From Gottfriedia luciferensis (GTDB lineage Bacteria; Bacillota; Bacilli; Bacillales; Bacillaceae_G): a stretch of 64,000 nt of DNA. Within the stretch, counting starts at the first letter, position 1; each line of letters begins with the position of its first letter. This document shows positions 48,622 through 57,557 of this stretch, in pieces. The stretch lies in contig NZ_MDKC01000013.1 in NCBI RefSeq assembly GCF_001712755.1, positions 186,001-250,000 on the forward strand, in the 5' to 3' direction. The translations under genes were made by a program, and so were the position numbers. A model generated the notes under the pieces. The model worked only from the letters and a program-made list of their open reading frames with translations, did not search any database and had not been told where the DNA came from.

Positions 48622-49416
48622 ATGAGAGAGGAACAAAACAAAAAAACTTCTCAAAAAGTTATTAAAATGTTAAGAAAGCGTTGGGTAGTACCAGCAATTT
48701 ATTTAGTGAGTGCGGCAGTAATTTTGACAGGTGCGTTATGGTATCAATACAGTAATGCTCCAACTCCAACAAAAACTGGAACTACAGTTGATACGAGAGA
48801 GCCTGAAGCAATTCCAGCTTCACAGCCAGAAGAAAAATTAACGTACCCAGTTTCAAAGGATGCAACAGTTCAAGTTAAAAGTCATTATTATGATGACTCT
48901 GCTTCAAAAGATGAGCAACAAGCATCATTAATCCAAATGGATAATAATACTTTCACGATCAACACTGGTATGGATTTAGTTGATAAAAGTGGAAAAGAAT
49001 TTGATGTGACTGCAGCACTAAGTGGTACTGTTACAAAAGCTCAAAAAGATGCTGAGCTAGGTTATGTAGTTGTAGTAGAAAGTGGTAACGGATTAGTTTC
49101 ATATTACCAAAGCTTAAAATCTGTAAGTGTTGAGCCAGGAACAAAAGTTTCACAAGGACAAGTTCTTGGTACAGCTGGAACAGCTTTAATTGGCAAAGAA
49201 AATGGCATTCATGTTCATTATGAATTACGTAAAGATGGTGTAGCAATTAATCCAGAGAAATACCAAGGACAAGATGTTTCGTCAATTATTAGTTCTGTAA
49301 ATACAAAAAGCGAAACAAAAGAATCTAATACAATGAATACTTCTGGTAATGTATCAGATGACAATGAAGAAGGTTCTTCTAATACTGATTCAGATGGAAA
49401 TAAAATTCAACAATAA
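48622..49416 (+). CDS. spoIIQ: Stage II sporulation protein Q (SpoIIQ), LytM-like
   Basis: Forespore membrane protein that binds SpoIIIAH across the intermembrane space during engulfment, 264 aa. It has one N-terminal helix (about residues 22-42), a linker, then an M23-type domain (about 95-215). The HxH of the zinc site survives in GIHVHYELRKDG, but the first ligand motif reads NTGMD instead of HxGxD, as in the degenerate B. subtilis SpoIIQ. ATG 48622 follows GAGGTGATAAGG; upstream ATGs lie inside the promoter. The C-terminal tail is polar and unordered. Confidence 0.93.
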   Translation: MREEQNKKTSQKVIKMLRKRWVVPAIYLVSAAVILTGALWYQYSNAPTPTKTGTTVDTREPEAIPASQPEEKLTYPVSKDATVQVKSHYYDDSASKDEQQASLIQMDNNTFTINTGMDLVDKSGKEFDVTAALSGTVTKAQKDAELGYVVVVESGNGLVSYYQSLKSVSVEPGTKVSQGQVLGTAGTALIGKENGIHVHYELRKDGVAINPEKYQGQDVSSIISSVNTKSETKESNTMNTSGNVSDDNEEGSSNTDSDGNKIQQ

Positions 49417-49433
49417 TAATTAAGCAATTCACA

Positions 49434-49487
49434 AAGTGCCTAACACGTGGGAATCATACCCCATATGTGTTGGGCACTTGTTTTTTT
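49434..49487 (+). terminator. Terminator after spoIIQ
   Basis: AAGTGCCTAACAC pairs with GTGTTGGGCACTT, with inner GTGGG..CCCAT pairing, then T7. Confidence 0.9.
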
Positions 49488-49499
49488 CTGATAATTGTG

Positions 49500-49528
49500 C
49501 ATAGTTAGACACCTTTGCTAATACAATG
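49500..49528 (+). promoter_or_regulatory. Sigma-E promoter candidate of spoIIID
   Basis: CCATAGT (49500-49506), N14, AATACAAT (49521-49528), close to KMATATT-N14-CATACAHT. spoIIID is a sigma-E gene in B. subtilis. Confidence 0.55.
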
Positions 49529-49695
49529 TTATAAACCCATCAAAGAGGTGTTTGAGGTGAGGAATCGTGGATTTTCTACCTAGTCAAAATAAATGTACCT
49601 CAGCAGGTCAGTCAGAGCAGGAAAAAGAGCAGCTTAGTCAGTCAAAACGAGTCTCATTTCACGCTTCTCACATCCATTTAGAGGAGGAGAGTAGT

Positions 49696-49965
49696 GTGCA
49701 CGATTACATCAAAGAGAGAACGATCAAGATTGGGAAATATATCGTGGAGACGAAGAAAACAGTTCGTGTAATAGCAAAAGAGTTTGGAGTGTCAAAAAGT
49801 ACAGTACACAAAGATTTAACAGAACGCCTACCGGAAATCAATCCAGATTTGGCAAATGAAGTAAAGGAAATTTTAGATTATCACAAATCAATTCGTCATT
49901 TACGCGGTGGAGAGGCTACAAAGCAAAAGTATCAAAAAGAAGACGTTGAGAAAGTAACTAAATAG
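49696..49965 (+). CDS. spoIIID: Sporulation transcription factor SpoIIID
   Basis: Mother-cell DNA-binding regulator, 89 aa from GTG 49696, which has AGGAGGAG 6 nt upstream. From this start the sequence HDYIKERTIKIGKYIVETKK matches the well-conserved SpoIIID N-terminus. The HTH is TVRVIAKEFGVSKSTVHKDL (about residues 20-40). A second in-frame GTG at 49567, with its own SD GAGGTGAGG, would add 43 residues unlike other SpoIIID proteins. I take the short form as the main product. Confidence 0.95.
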   Translation: MHDYIKERTIKIGKYIVETKKTVRVIAKEFGVSKSTVHKDLTERLPEINPDLANEVKEILDYHKSIRHLRGGEATKQKYQKEDVEKVTK

Positions 49966-50121
49966 GTTTCTGAGCCTTGAAAACAAAATTAGAAATATTT
50001 AACCTCCTGTTCACAAATATTAATTACTAAAAGTAGTTCTTTATGGTAAAATTATATTTTGGTATGGAACGTATTCGGGGAACTGCTCATGAGTATAGTG
50101 AATAAGGAGGAGCCAAAAGGA

Positions 50122-51123
50122 ATGTTTTCTAAGGATATCGGAATAGATCTTGGTACAGCCAATGTCTTAATACATGTTAAAGGTAAGGGAATCGTATTAA
50201 ACGAACCTTCTGTAGTTGCAATAGAGCGTAGTAGCGGTAAAGTATTAGCAGTAGGGGAAGAAGCAAGCCGCATGGTAGGTCGTACACCTGGTAATATCGT
50301 AGCAATTCGTCCACTTAAAGACGGTGTAATTGCTGACTTTGATATTACTGAGGCAATGCTACGTCATTTTATAAATAAATTAGATGTAAAGGGATTCATG
50401 TCAAAGCCGCGTATTTTGATTTGTTGTCCAACAAACATTACATCTGTTGAACAAAAAGCAATTCGTGAAGCTGCTGAAAAGAGCGGCGGTAAACAAGTTT
50501 ATCTTGAAGAAGAGCCAAAGGTTGCTGCAATCGGTGCTGGAATGGATATATTCCAACCAAGTGGTAACATGGTAATTGATATTGGCGGTGGGACAACCGA
50601 TGTCGCAGTCTTATCGATGGGAGATATCGTCACCGCCTCTTCAATTAAAATGGCAGGGGACAAGTTTGATATGGAGATTTTAAACTATATCAAGCGTGAA
50701 TACAAACTGCTAATTGGAGAGCGTACTGCAGAGCAAATTAAAATTGAAGTAGGTACTGTTTTCCCTGGTGCAAGAAATGAATCAATCGATATCCGTGGAC
50801 GTGATATGGTAACTGGATTACCTCGTACAATTACTGTACAATCTGATGAAATTCAAAGAGCATTAAGTGAACCAGTTTACTTAATCGTACAAGCTGCAAA
50901 AACAGTATTAGAGCGTACACCACCTGAATTATCAGCTGATATTATTGATCGTGGAGTTATTCTTACTGGTGGCGGAGCATTACTTCATGGAATAGATATT
51001 TTACTTGCTGAAGAATTAAAAGTACCTGTTTTCATCGCTGAAGATCCAATGCAATGTGTTGCAGTAGGTACTGGAATTATGTTAGAAAATATTGATAAAA
51101 TTCCAAGTCGTTACTTAAAATAA
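50122..51123 (+). CDS. mbl: MreB-like rod-shape protein Mbl
   Basis: Actin-family filament that guides lateral wall synthesis, 333 aa. Phosphate-1 loop IGIDLGTANVLI, IDIGGGTTDVAVLS and GVILTGGGALLHGID are the actin-fold nucleotide motifs. ATG 50122 follows AAGGAGGAG and gives the usual MFSKDIGIDLGTANVL start; longer in-frame forms from 50059 are not supported. The partner after spoIIID is Mbl in B. subtilis too. Confidence 0.96.
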   Translation: MFSKDIGIDLGTANVLIHVKGKGIVLNEPSVVAIERSSGKVLAVGEEASRMVGRTPGNIVAIRPLKDGVIADFDITEAMLRHFINKLDVKGFMSKPRILICCPTNITSVEQKAIREAAEKSGGKQVYLEEEPKVAAIGAGMDIFQPSGNMVIDIGGGTTDVAVLSMGDIVTASSIKMAGDKFDMEILNYIKREYKLLIGERTAEQIKIEVGTVFPGARNESIDIRGRDMVTGLPRTITVQSDEIQRALSEPVYLIVQAAKTVLERTPPELSADIIDRGVILTGGGALLHGIDILLAEELKVPVFIAEDPMQCVAVGTGIMLENIDKIPSRYLK

Positions 51124-51151
51124 AAATCTCAAGCTATATTGATACACACTG

Positions 51152-51184
51152 AAATCTCAAGCATATAGAGCTTGGGATTTTTTT
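51152..51184 (+). terminator. Terminator after mbl with duplicated left arm
   Basis: AAATCTCAAGC (51152-51162) pairs with GCTTGGGATTT (51170-51180), then T4. The same 11-mer also occurs at 51124-51134 and can pair with the same right arm. Confidence 0.75.
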
Positions 51185-51675
51185 GTTTGGAATTTATTAG
51201 GAGCAGTTATCTTTGTAAGAATAATGTTTAGGTTTTGTAAAGTTAAGATGAACAAGAAGGTAGTCAAAGTTGGAATAGAGAAAAGGAAAGTATCAAAGTT
51301 TAAAACGCTCCATTTAAAGTTTAAATTAAGTAATTGTAAAACGTGGATTATCTAGGTAACCAGTACATATGATTTAATACTTAAAACTCCAACATCTTAA
51401 AAATAATGTAAAACGCTCCTCTAGTTTAACTTGGGACTTGATCGAAAGAAAATCGAAAAGGGTTGATTGGTAGATAGTTAATTTAACTCGTATAAATGAT
51501 GATCGAACTTCAAGATAAGTAGAGATTTTATCTCTTTAAAAGGCAGTAGACCTATAAAAATCAAAACTGAATTTGCAATTAAAAGTAAATTTTAAAGCTT
51601 ACATTAATCTTCACTTTAGGCAGAGTTAAAGTTTTTTTATCTTTACTGATTAATTGTATAGGATGGGGATGAACC
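51185..51675. other. Non-coding stretch between mbl and ugd
   Basis: About 490 bp without a supportable gene. AT-rich. The 11-mer TAAAACGCTCC occurs at 51301-51311 and 51409-51419, and a GCAATTAAA unit at 51575. B. subtilis has flagellar hook genes after mbl; none are here, so this may be scar sequence. No terminator, riboswitch or IS recognised. Confidence 0.4.
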
Positions 51676-53007
51676 ATGACGCATATAGTTGTTGCTGGTA
51701 CGGGATATGTTGGTCTTACTACAGGAGTTTCATTTGCTACAGTTGGTTACAATGTAACGTGTGTTGATATTGATGTTGAAAAAATTCAATTACTGCAAAA
51801 AGGAATTTGTCCTATTTTTGAACCGGGTTTGAAAGAATCTTTATTAGAAAATAGTTTTCTTAATAAAATTGAGTTTACAACAAATTACAAAGAAGCTTAT
51901 AGCCATGCAGATATCATATTCATTGCGGTCGGTACACCAGAACTTCCAGATGGAACAGCAAATTTGCACTATTTAAAAAGCGTTGCAAAAGAGATTGCAA
52001 TTAATGCTAAAAAAAATCTTACAGTTGTTATTAAAAGCACTGTTCCAGTTGGAACAAATGAGGCAGTTAAGAGAATTATGTTGGAAAATGCCCCTCGACA
52101 TTTAACGATTGATATCGTATCAAATCCTGAATTTTTAAGAGAAGGTTCTGCACTATACGATCTATTTAATGGTGATCGAATTGTCATTGGTTCCGAAAGT
52201 CAAAGTGCAACAGAATTAGTAAAGGAATTATATAAACCATTTAATACGGCTATTTATACAACAGATGCAAGAAGTGCGGAAATGATTAAGTATGCATCTA
52301 ATGCATTTTTAGCGACTAAAATAAGTTTTATTAATGAAATTGCCATGATCTGCGAAAAGTTGGATGCTAATGTTGATCATGTTGCTCATGGTATCGGGCT
52401 AGACCATCGAATCGGTTCAAAGTTTTTAAAAGCTGGAATTGGGTATGGCGGATCTTGTTTCCCAAAGGATACGACTGCTTTAGTAAAAGAAGCTGAGCTA
52501 GTAGGTTTAGACTTAAAATTATTAAAATCTGTTATTACAATTAATAATCAACAAAAAATAAAACTATTCGAATTAACAAAATCTCTTTTTGGAAATTTAA
52601 AAAATAAAGAAATTGCAATTTTAGGAGTTAGCTTTAAACCAAATACAAATGATATTCGACATGCACCTTCTATCGATTTAATTAATCAGTTCATCAGAGA
52701 AGGTACTAAAATAACAGTATATGATCCGTATGCCTTACCTGAATTAAGAAAAGTATTCGGAGATTCCATAAATTATTCAGTTAATGTGAAGGAAGCTATT
52801 CATGAAAAAGAGGCCACATTTATTTTGACTGAATGGAGAGAAATCGTAGAAACAGATCTCCAATTATACGAGGAGCTAATGAAGCTTCCGTTAGTAATTG
52901 ATGGACGTAATTGTTTTGAATTAACTAAAATGCAAAAAAAGAACATCCACTATTACTCAATCGGTCGAAAGCCAGTGAATCCGATCCCACAGCTTATTAG
53001 TAAATAA
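51676..53007 (+). CDS. UDP-glucose/GDP-mannose family 6-dehydrogenase
   Basis: NAD-dependent oxidation of a nucleotide sugar C6, most likely UDP-glucose to UDP-glucuronate for envelope polysaccharide. It is 443 aa. The NAD-binding GTGYVGLTTGVSFATVGY is at the N-terminus, catalytic Cys is in KAGIGYGGSCFPKDTTAL near residue 260, and the C-terminal UDP-binding domain contains GVSFKPNTNDIRHAPS. It stands alone, with no polysaccharide genes beside it. Similar to B. subtilis TuaD/YwqF. Confidence 0.92.
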   Translation: MTHIVVAGTGYVGLTTGVSFATVGYNVTCVDIDVEKIQLLQKGICPIFEPGLKESLLENSFLNKIEFTTNYKEAYSHADIIFIAVGTPELPDGTANLHYLKSVAKEIAINAKKNLTVVIKSTVPVGTNEAVKRIMLENAPRHLTIDIVSNPEFLREGSALYDLFNGDRIVIGSESQSATELVKELYKPFNTAIYTTDARSAEMIKYASNAFLATKISFINEIAMICEKLDANVDHVAHGIGLDHRIGSKFLKAGIGYGGSCFPKDTTALVKEAELVGLDLKLLKSVITINNQQKIKLFELTKSLFGNLKNKEIAILGVSFKPNTNDIRHAPSIDLINQFIREGTKITVYDPYALPELRKVFGDSINYSVNVKEAIHEKEATFILTEWREIVETDLQLYEELMKLPLVIDGRNCFELTKMQKKNIHYYSIGRKPVNPIPQLISK

Positions 53008-53150
53008 ATATAAATAAAGTTAAGTCTCTTTTGAACTGAAAAATCTATGACTTTTTAATAGGAGTTGGGCTCTTAAGTTGCTTGGATATGTCAAGGTACT
53101 TCGGAGGTCGAGCAACCTAGATGAAAAAAATTCTTATAACAAAAGTGAAG

Positions 53151-53178
53151 CGGGGTGTCTCATGAGACAGCCTTTTTT
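53151..53178 (+). terminator. Palindromic terminator before the ger operon
   Basis: The perfect palindrome TGTCTCATGAGACA inside GGG..GCC, followed by T7. It is preceded by a looser hairpin GTTGCT..AGCAAC (about 53077-53116). Confidence 0.75.
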
Positions 53179-53276
53179 TGTATGCAAAATAAACCACATA
53201 GAAAACAATACATTAAATGAAATATTTTGGAAAAAGTATAAGAATAATAAGCCATGATTATGGGGTGGTGGAAAAA

Positions 53277-54800
53277 GTGTTTAACTACAAAGAAACCAAT
53301 AGTGCAGCTACAAATAAAAAAATTCCATTTCAAAATAATATATCACGTTCTTTAAGTAAAGACATTTTAGAGAATATAAAAAGAATAAAAGATGATTTTG
53401 GAGATAGCTCTGATCTTGTGATTCGTCATGAAACACTTGGAGAAGGCATGCAGTATTCTTTTGCTGTAATTCATATTGACGGAATTTCAAATGAGAAATT
53501 AGTGAATGATGGAATCATTAATAAAATCGTTAAAATTAATGCAGAAAAAGAAACAACGCTGTCATTAACAGATTTAGAGAATGGCTTAAAAAGCGTAATC
53601 GCCGTTTCAAGTTTAAAATCACAATCAAGCTATACAAATCTCCTATCGGCATTACTAATTGGAGATACCGTTGTTCTTTTAGACCATGATAGTAATTTCT
53701 TAGTTGCATGTACAAAAATGGTGCAATCTAGAAGTATATCAGAGCCTTCAACACAAACTGTAATCAGAGGACCAAAGGATAGCTTTACAGAAAGCTTACG
53801 TACAAATACTTCTCTAATTCGTAATAGAATTCAACACCCAGCGCTGCGAATCGAGTCAATGAAAATAGGTGAAGTAACGAGAACTGATGTAGAAATAATG
53901 TATATAAAAGGTGTTGTAGATGAAGATTTATTAAGGGAAGTAAAACATCGTTTAGAGGCTATTAATGCAGATGAAATCTTAGAATCCAGCTATATTGAAA
54001 ACTATATTCAAAACGATCAAAAGACTATTTTCCCTACAATGATTAACTCAGAGAGACCTGATGCTGTAGTAGGTAACTTACTGGAAGGACGTGTTTCAAT
54101 TTTTATAGCTGGTACACCATTTGTCTTAATTTTACCAGCTACATTTACACAGTTTTTTCAATCTCCAGAGGATTATTATCAAAGCTCATATATTGGTACT
54201 TTTTTAAGGTTACTACGTTATATGTCCTTTTGGACTGCATTGTTTGCACCTGGAATTTTCATTGCAATTACATCATTTCATCAAGCAGTAGTTCCAACGG
54301 TTTTATTAGTAAGCTTAGCGGCCCAACGTGAAGGTGTGCCTTTGCCAGCGATTGTTGAAGCCCTTGGAATGGAACTAATTTTTGAAGTATTACGGGAAGC
54401 CGGAATTCGAATGCCAAGAGCGGTTGGGCAGGCGCTTTCTATTGTTGGAGCCTTAATCTTGGGGCAAGCAGCTGTACAAGCAGGATTTGTATCTGCGTCA
54501 ATGGTAATCATCGTATCAATTACTGCGATTGCTAGCTTTACGATCCCTTATTATAATATGTCAACAGCCGCTAGGATTCTTCGGTTTATATTATTATTGG
54601 CAGCAGCTTATATTGGTTTATTTGGAATGTTGATTGGCGGTTTAATTATATTATTACATATGTGTAGCCTACGATCTTTTGGAGAGCCATATTTTGCACC
54701 ATTTGCTCCATTCCGTATAAAAAGTCAAAAAGATACTATTTTAGTTGTACCTGGTCAAGGAAACCCAAAAACCGTTAAAGAACAAAGTACTGGAGAATAA
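53277..54800 (+). CDS. GerA family spore germinant receptor subunit A
   Basis: Inner spore-membrane receptor subunit, 507 aa from GTG 53277, which has GGGGTGGTGG upstream; a 527-aa form from 53217 is possible. The soluble N-terminal domain (to about 270) is followed by helices with YIGTFLRLLRYMSFW, LVSLAAQREGVPLPAIVEAL, ELIFEVLREAGIRMPRAVGQ and SIVGALILGQAAVQAG, all GerAA hallmarks. Three bases separate it from the C subunit. Germinant unknown. Confidence 0.93.
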   Translation: MFNYKETNSAATNKKIPFQNNISRSLSKDILENIKRIKDDFGDSSDLVIRHETLGEGMQYSFAVIHIDGISNEKLVNDGIINKIVKINAEKETTLSLTDLENGLKSVIAVSSLKSQSSYTNLLSALLIGDTVVLLDHDSNFLVACTKMVQSRSISEPSTQTVIRGPKDSFTESLRTNTSLIRNRIQHPALRIESMKIGEVTRTDVEIMYIKGVVDEDLLREVKHRLEAINADEILESSYIENYIQNDQKTIFPTMINSERPDAVVGNLLEGRVSIFIAGTPFVLILPATFTQFFQSPEDYYQSSYIGTFLRLLRYMSFWTALFAPGIFIAITSFHQAVVPTVLLVSLAAQREGVPLPAIVEALGMELIFEVLREAGIRMPRAVGQALSIVGALILGQAAVQAGFVSASMVIIVSITAIASFTIPYYNMSTAARILRFILLLAAAYIGLFGMLIGGLIILLHMCSLRSFGEPYFAPFAPFRIKSQKDTILVVPGQGNPKTVKEQSTGE

Positions 54801-54802
54801 GT

Positions 54803-55984
54803 ATGAAGAGAAAATGTATGATCTTAATTCTAATTACAAGTTTACTTTTGGTGAGTTGTTCTAATTATAAAGAATTAAACAGTGTATCAATCGTGGTAGC
54901 TATGGGTGTCGATTATATACCTAAAGATAATCAATACAATATGGTTCTTCAAATCATTAATCCGAGTGCAATTGCCAGTGTTACTGGTTCAATAGGTACA
55001 CCAGTTATTGCCCTAGAACAAAAAGGTAGAACAATTTCGGAAGCGGCTCGAAACATTACAAAAAGTGTTTCTCGATCAAATATATATTCTCATGTAGCGC
55101 TCGTTGTCATTGGTGAAAAATTAGCAAAGGAAAAAACGTTGAACTATATATTTGATGTGTTTGAGCGGGATTCCAAAATACGTGTTAATATTCCAGTTGT
55201 TATTGCAAGGAACGACAGTGTTTATCATGTAATGAATAACTTGCCAGCACTTGATAAATTACCGGCTAAGTCAATGGTAGGGAAAATTAAAAATACGTCT
55301 TCACTACTAGGAGAAAATCAAGAAATACAAATGCGCCAAGTAATATCAGCTCTTTCAAGTAGTGGTAGAGAGCCAGTCATTAATGGTGCAATTTTAGAAC
55401 ATGAAACCAAGACTTCTGAAACACTTGATAATTTTTCAACTGTGAAATCATCCTATAACAAAATTGAGGGGCTAGGCGTTATTAAAAAAGGAAGGCTAGT
55501 AGGGTGGTTAGATGGCGGACCTGCAAAATCGGTACAAATAATTGATAATGTAATAAAAGAAACAAATTTACAAATAAAATGCAGCAAAGATGAATATGAT
55601 TCGATGGAGCTCACACGTGTGAAAACGGACACGAAGGTTAAAATGAAAGGTAAAATACCAATAATTCACATAAAAGTAAAATCGATCGCCATTATTGATG
55701 AAGTACTTTGTAATGATAATTTTGATAAAGCAAACACTCTAAAAAAATATGAAGTATTAAGTGAGAAAGCGATAAAGCAAACGCTAGATGAAGGAATTAA
55801 AAAAGCACAAGGATACGGTGCAGATATTTTTGGGTTTGGCGATAAACTACATTTATCAGATCCAAAGGTGTTTAAAAAATATGAGAAAAATTGGAATGAT
55901 CAATTTCAAAAAGCTAAAGTGAAAATTGATGTTGATGTTCAAATAAATAATGTAGGTATGAGAAAAAAAGCTTATCCATTTTAG
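54803..55984 (+). CDS. GerC family spore germinant receptor lipoprotein subunit C
   Basis: A 393-aa lipoprotein: the signal ends in LLLVSCSNYKEL with the lipidated Cys near residue 19. Mature GerAC folds follow (SVSIVVAMGVDY, EAARNITKSVSRSNIYSHVALVVIGEKLAK, WLDGGPAKSVQI). It lies between subunits A and B, giving A-C-B order instead of the classical A-B-C. Confidence 0.92.
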   Translation: MKRKCMILILITSLLLVSCSNYKELNSVSIVVAMGVDYIPKDNQYNMVLQIINPSAIASVTGSIGTPVIALEQKGRTISEAARNITKSVSRSNIYSHVALVVIGEKLAKEKTLNYIFDVFERDSKIRVNIPVVIARNDSVYHVMNNLPALDKLPAKSMVGKIKNTSSLLGENQEIQMRQVISALSSSGREPVINGAILEHETKTSETLDNFSTVKSSYNKIEGLGVIKKGRLVGWLDGGPAKSVQIIDNVIKETNLQIKCSKDEYDSMELTRVKTDTKVKMKGKIPIIHIKVKSIAIIDEVLCNDNFDKANTLKKYEVLSEKAIKQTLDEGIKKAQGYGADIFGFGDKLHLSDPKVFKKYEKNWNDQFQKAKVKIDVDVQINNVGMRKKAYPF

Positions 55985-56001
55985 AAAAGAAGGGAATGCT
56001 A

Positions 56002-57120
56002 ATGAATCGAAAATTATCAATTGGTGCCTACCAATTCTTTAGTATTATATTTTTATTTGAAATGGGGAGCGCTACATTAGTAGGGCTTGCATCCGGTGCA
56101 ATGCAGGATGCTTGGATTAGTGTTTTAATAGCTTTGGTTACTGGATGCTTACTATTATGTGTATACCTTAAATTATTTGATCTGTATCCTGATTTACCAT
56201 TCACGAGATATATTCAATCTATTTTAGGGAAGTTTGCAGGCAAATTACTAGCAATGGTTTATATTCTCTATTTTATTTATATTGGAGCACGAGTACTTAG
56301 AGACTTTGAAGAATTACTAGTGATTACACTTTATAACGCGTCCTCTCTTATTTCAATCGGTATATTATTTATGTTCTTATGTATGTATGCAGTCTTTAAA
56401 GGTTTTGAAGTATTCGGTAGAGTATGTGAGTTTTTGTTTATCGTAATCCTGTTTATAATGATATCAATAATTGGTTTTGAAGTAATTGCAGGAATAATAA
56501 AAACTGATAATCTAAGACCCGTCCTAGAGACGGGGTGGAAAATCATAATAAAAGAAGCGTATCCTTTGACCGTTACATTTCCATTTGGTGAAATGATTGT
56601 ATTTACAATGATTTTACCTTATTTAAAGAAACCGGAATATGCATGGAAGGTCGGCATTCCTGGGCTAATTTTTGCAGGTCTGCTTTTAACATTAGTAACA
56701 TTTCTTAATATTTGTGTTTTAGGTGCAAATACGGTGGTGAGAGCTACTTATCCGATCTTAACGGCAATTAGTTATATCAATATTGCTGATTTTATTCAAA
56801 GACTCGATTCAGTCGTTGTCATTGTTATTGCTGTAGGGGGATTTATTAAGATAACGGTTTTTTTCTTTTGTGCAATCATTGGAGCGGCAGATTTATTTAA
56901 AGTGAAAAAATCGGATACACTTACATATCCAATTGCAGTAATCATAGTAGTTTGTTCTGTATGGATGGCACCTGATTATTTAGAGCACTATAAAGAAGGG
57001 TTCGACATTGTTCCTTACTATTTACATATTCCTTTACAAATCATTATTCCTACTGTTCTGTTGGTCATTGCAGTCATCCAAAAAAAAGCAAAAACAAAAA
57101 CAAAAGAGAATGCAGCATAG
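56002..57120 (+). CDS. GerB family spore germinant receptor subunit B
   Basis: Amino-acid-permease-like transmembrane subunit, 372 aa, about ten helices. The N-terminus is KLSIGAYQFFSIIFLFEMGSA and TVTFPFGEMIVFTMILPYL lies in the central helices. ATG 56002 has GAAGGG about 9 nt upstream; ATG 55996 overlaps this SD. Last gene of the operon. Confidence 0.92.
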   Translation: MNRKLSIGAYQFFSIIFLFEMGSATLVGLASGAMQDAWISVLIALVTGCLLLCVYLKLFDLYPDLPFTRYIQSILGKFAGKLLAMVYILYFIYIGARVLRDFEELLVITLYNASSLISIGILFMFLCMYAVFKGFEVFGRVCEFLFIVILFIMISIIGFEVIAGIIKTDNLRPVLETGWKIIIKEAYPLTVTFPFGEMIVFTMILPYLKKPEYAWKVGIPGLIFAGLLLTLVTFLNICVLGANTVVRATYPILTAISYINIADFIQRLDSVVVIVIAVGGFIKITVFFFCAIIGAADLFKVKKSDTLTYPIAVIIVVCSVWMAPDYLEHYKEGFDIVPYYLHIPLQIIIPTVLLVIAVIQKKAKTKTKENAA

Positions 57121-57146
57121 AAGCTCTAACTGCATTCTCTTTCGTT

Positions 57147-57404
57147 TTAATTTGAAGTATTTTGATTTTGTTCTTGATTTCGTTTCTTTTTTAGTTTTTT
57201 CATATAAGATAGGACGATTTTGGCAACGCCGAATGGAACGGTAAAGAAGAAAATTAATACATAATCTTCACCTACTAGTTCAGTTTTGCTAAGCTTTATA
57301 TTTGTTAATAAGTGAGGAAATTGATCTCCATTATATAAGTCGATTCCTTCCAATAAGCACATCTCTAGTATAAATAAACAAAGAAAAACCCAAAACACCT
57401 TCAA
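57147..57404 (-). CDS. Small two-helix membrane protein, unknown
   Basis: An 85-aa product from TTG 57404, which has GGGGTG 7 nt upstream on the minus strand; an ATG at 57419 lies within that SD and has none. Two hydrophobic segments (about residues 1-20 and 47-66) are followed by a strongly basic tail KKLKKKRNQ. It is convergent with the ger operon, 26 bp from its stop. I do not recognise the family. Confidence 0.5.
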   Translation of the reverse strand: MKVFWVFLCLFILEMCLLEGIDLYNGDQFPHLLTNIKLSKTELVGEDYVLIFFFTVPFGVAKIVLSYMKKLKKKRNQEQNQNTSN

Positions 57405-57557
57405 TGCTAAGCACCCCATTTATAATGACTAATTACAATTATTTTGGTATATGATGGCAGTGATTATACGAAAAGTTAGGGAAACTTCGAGAAAAGTCTA
57501 TGATCTTTTATCTGAAAATTCGGTATATAATAAAAGGAGTGTAAAAGGGGTGATTAA

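Noticed and set aside
53217-53276. Upstream ATG start for the GerA subunit
   Set aside because: It has no SD, whereas GTG 53277 has GGGGTGGTGG at suitable distance. I also could not fit a sigma-G promoter with correct spacing here.
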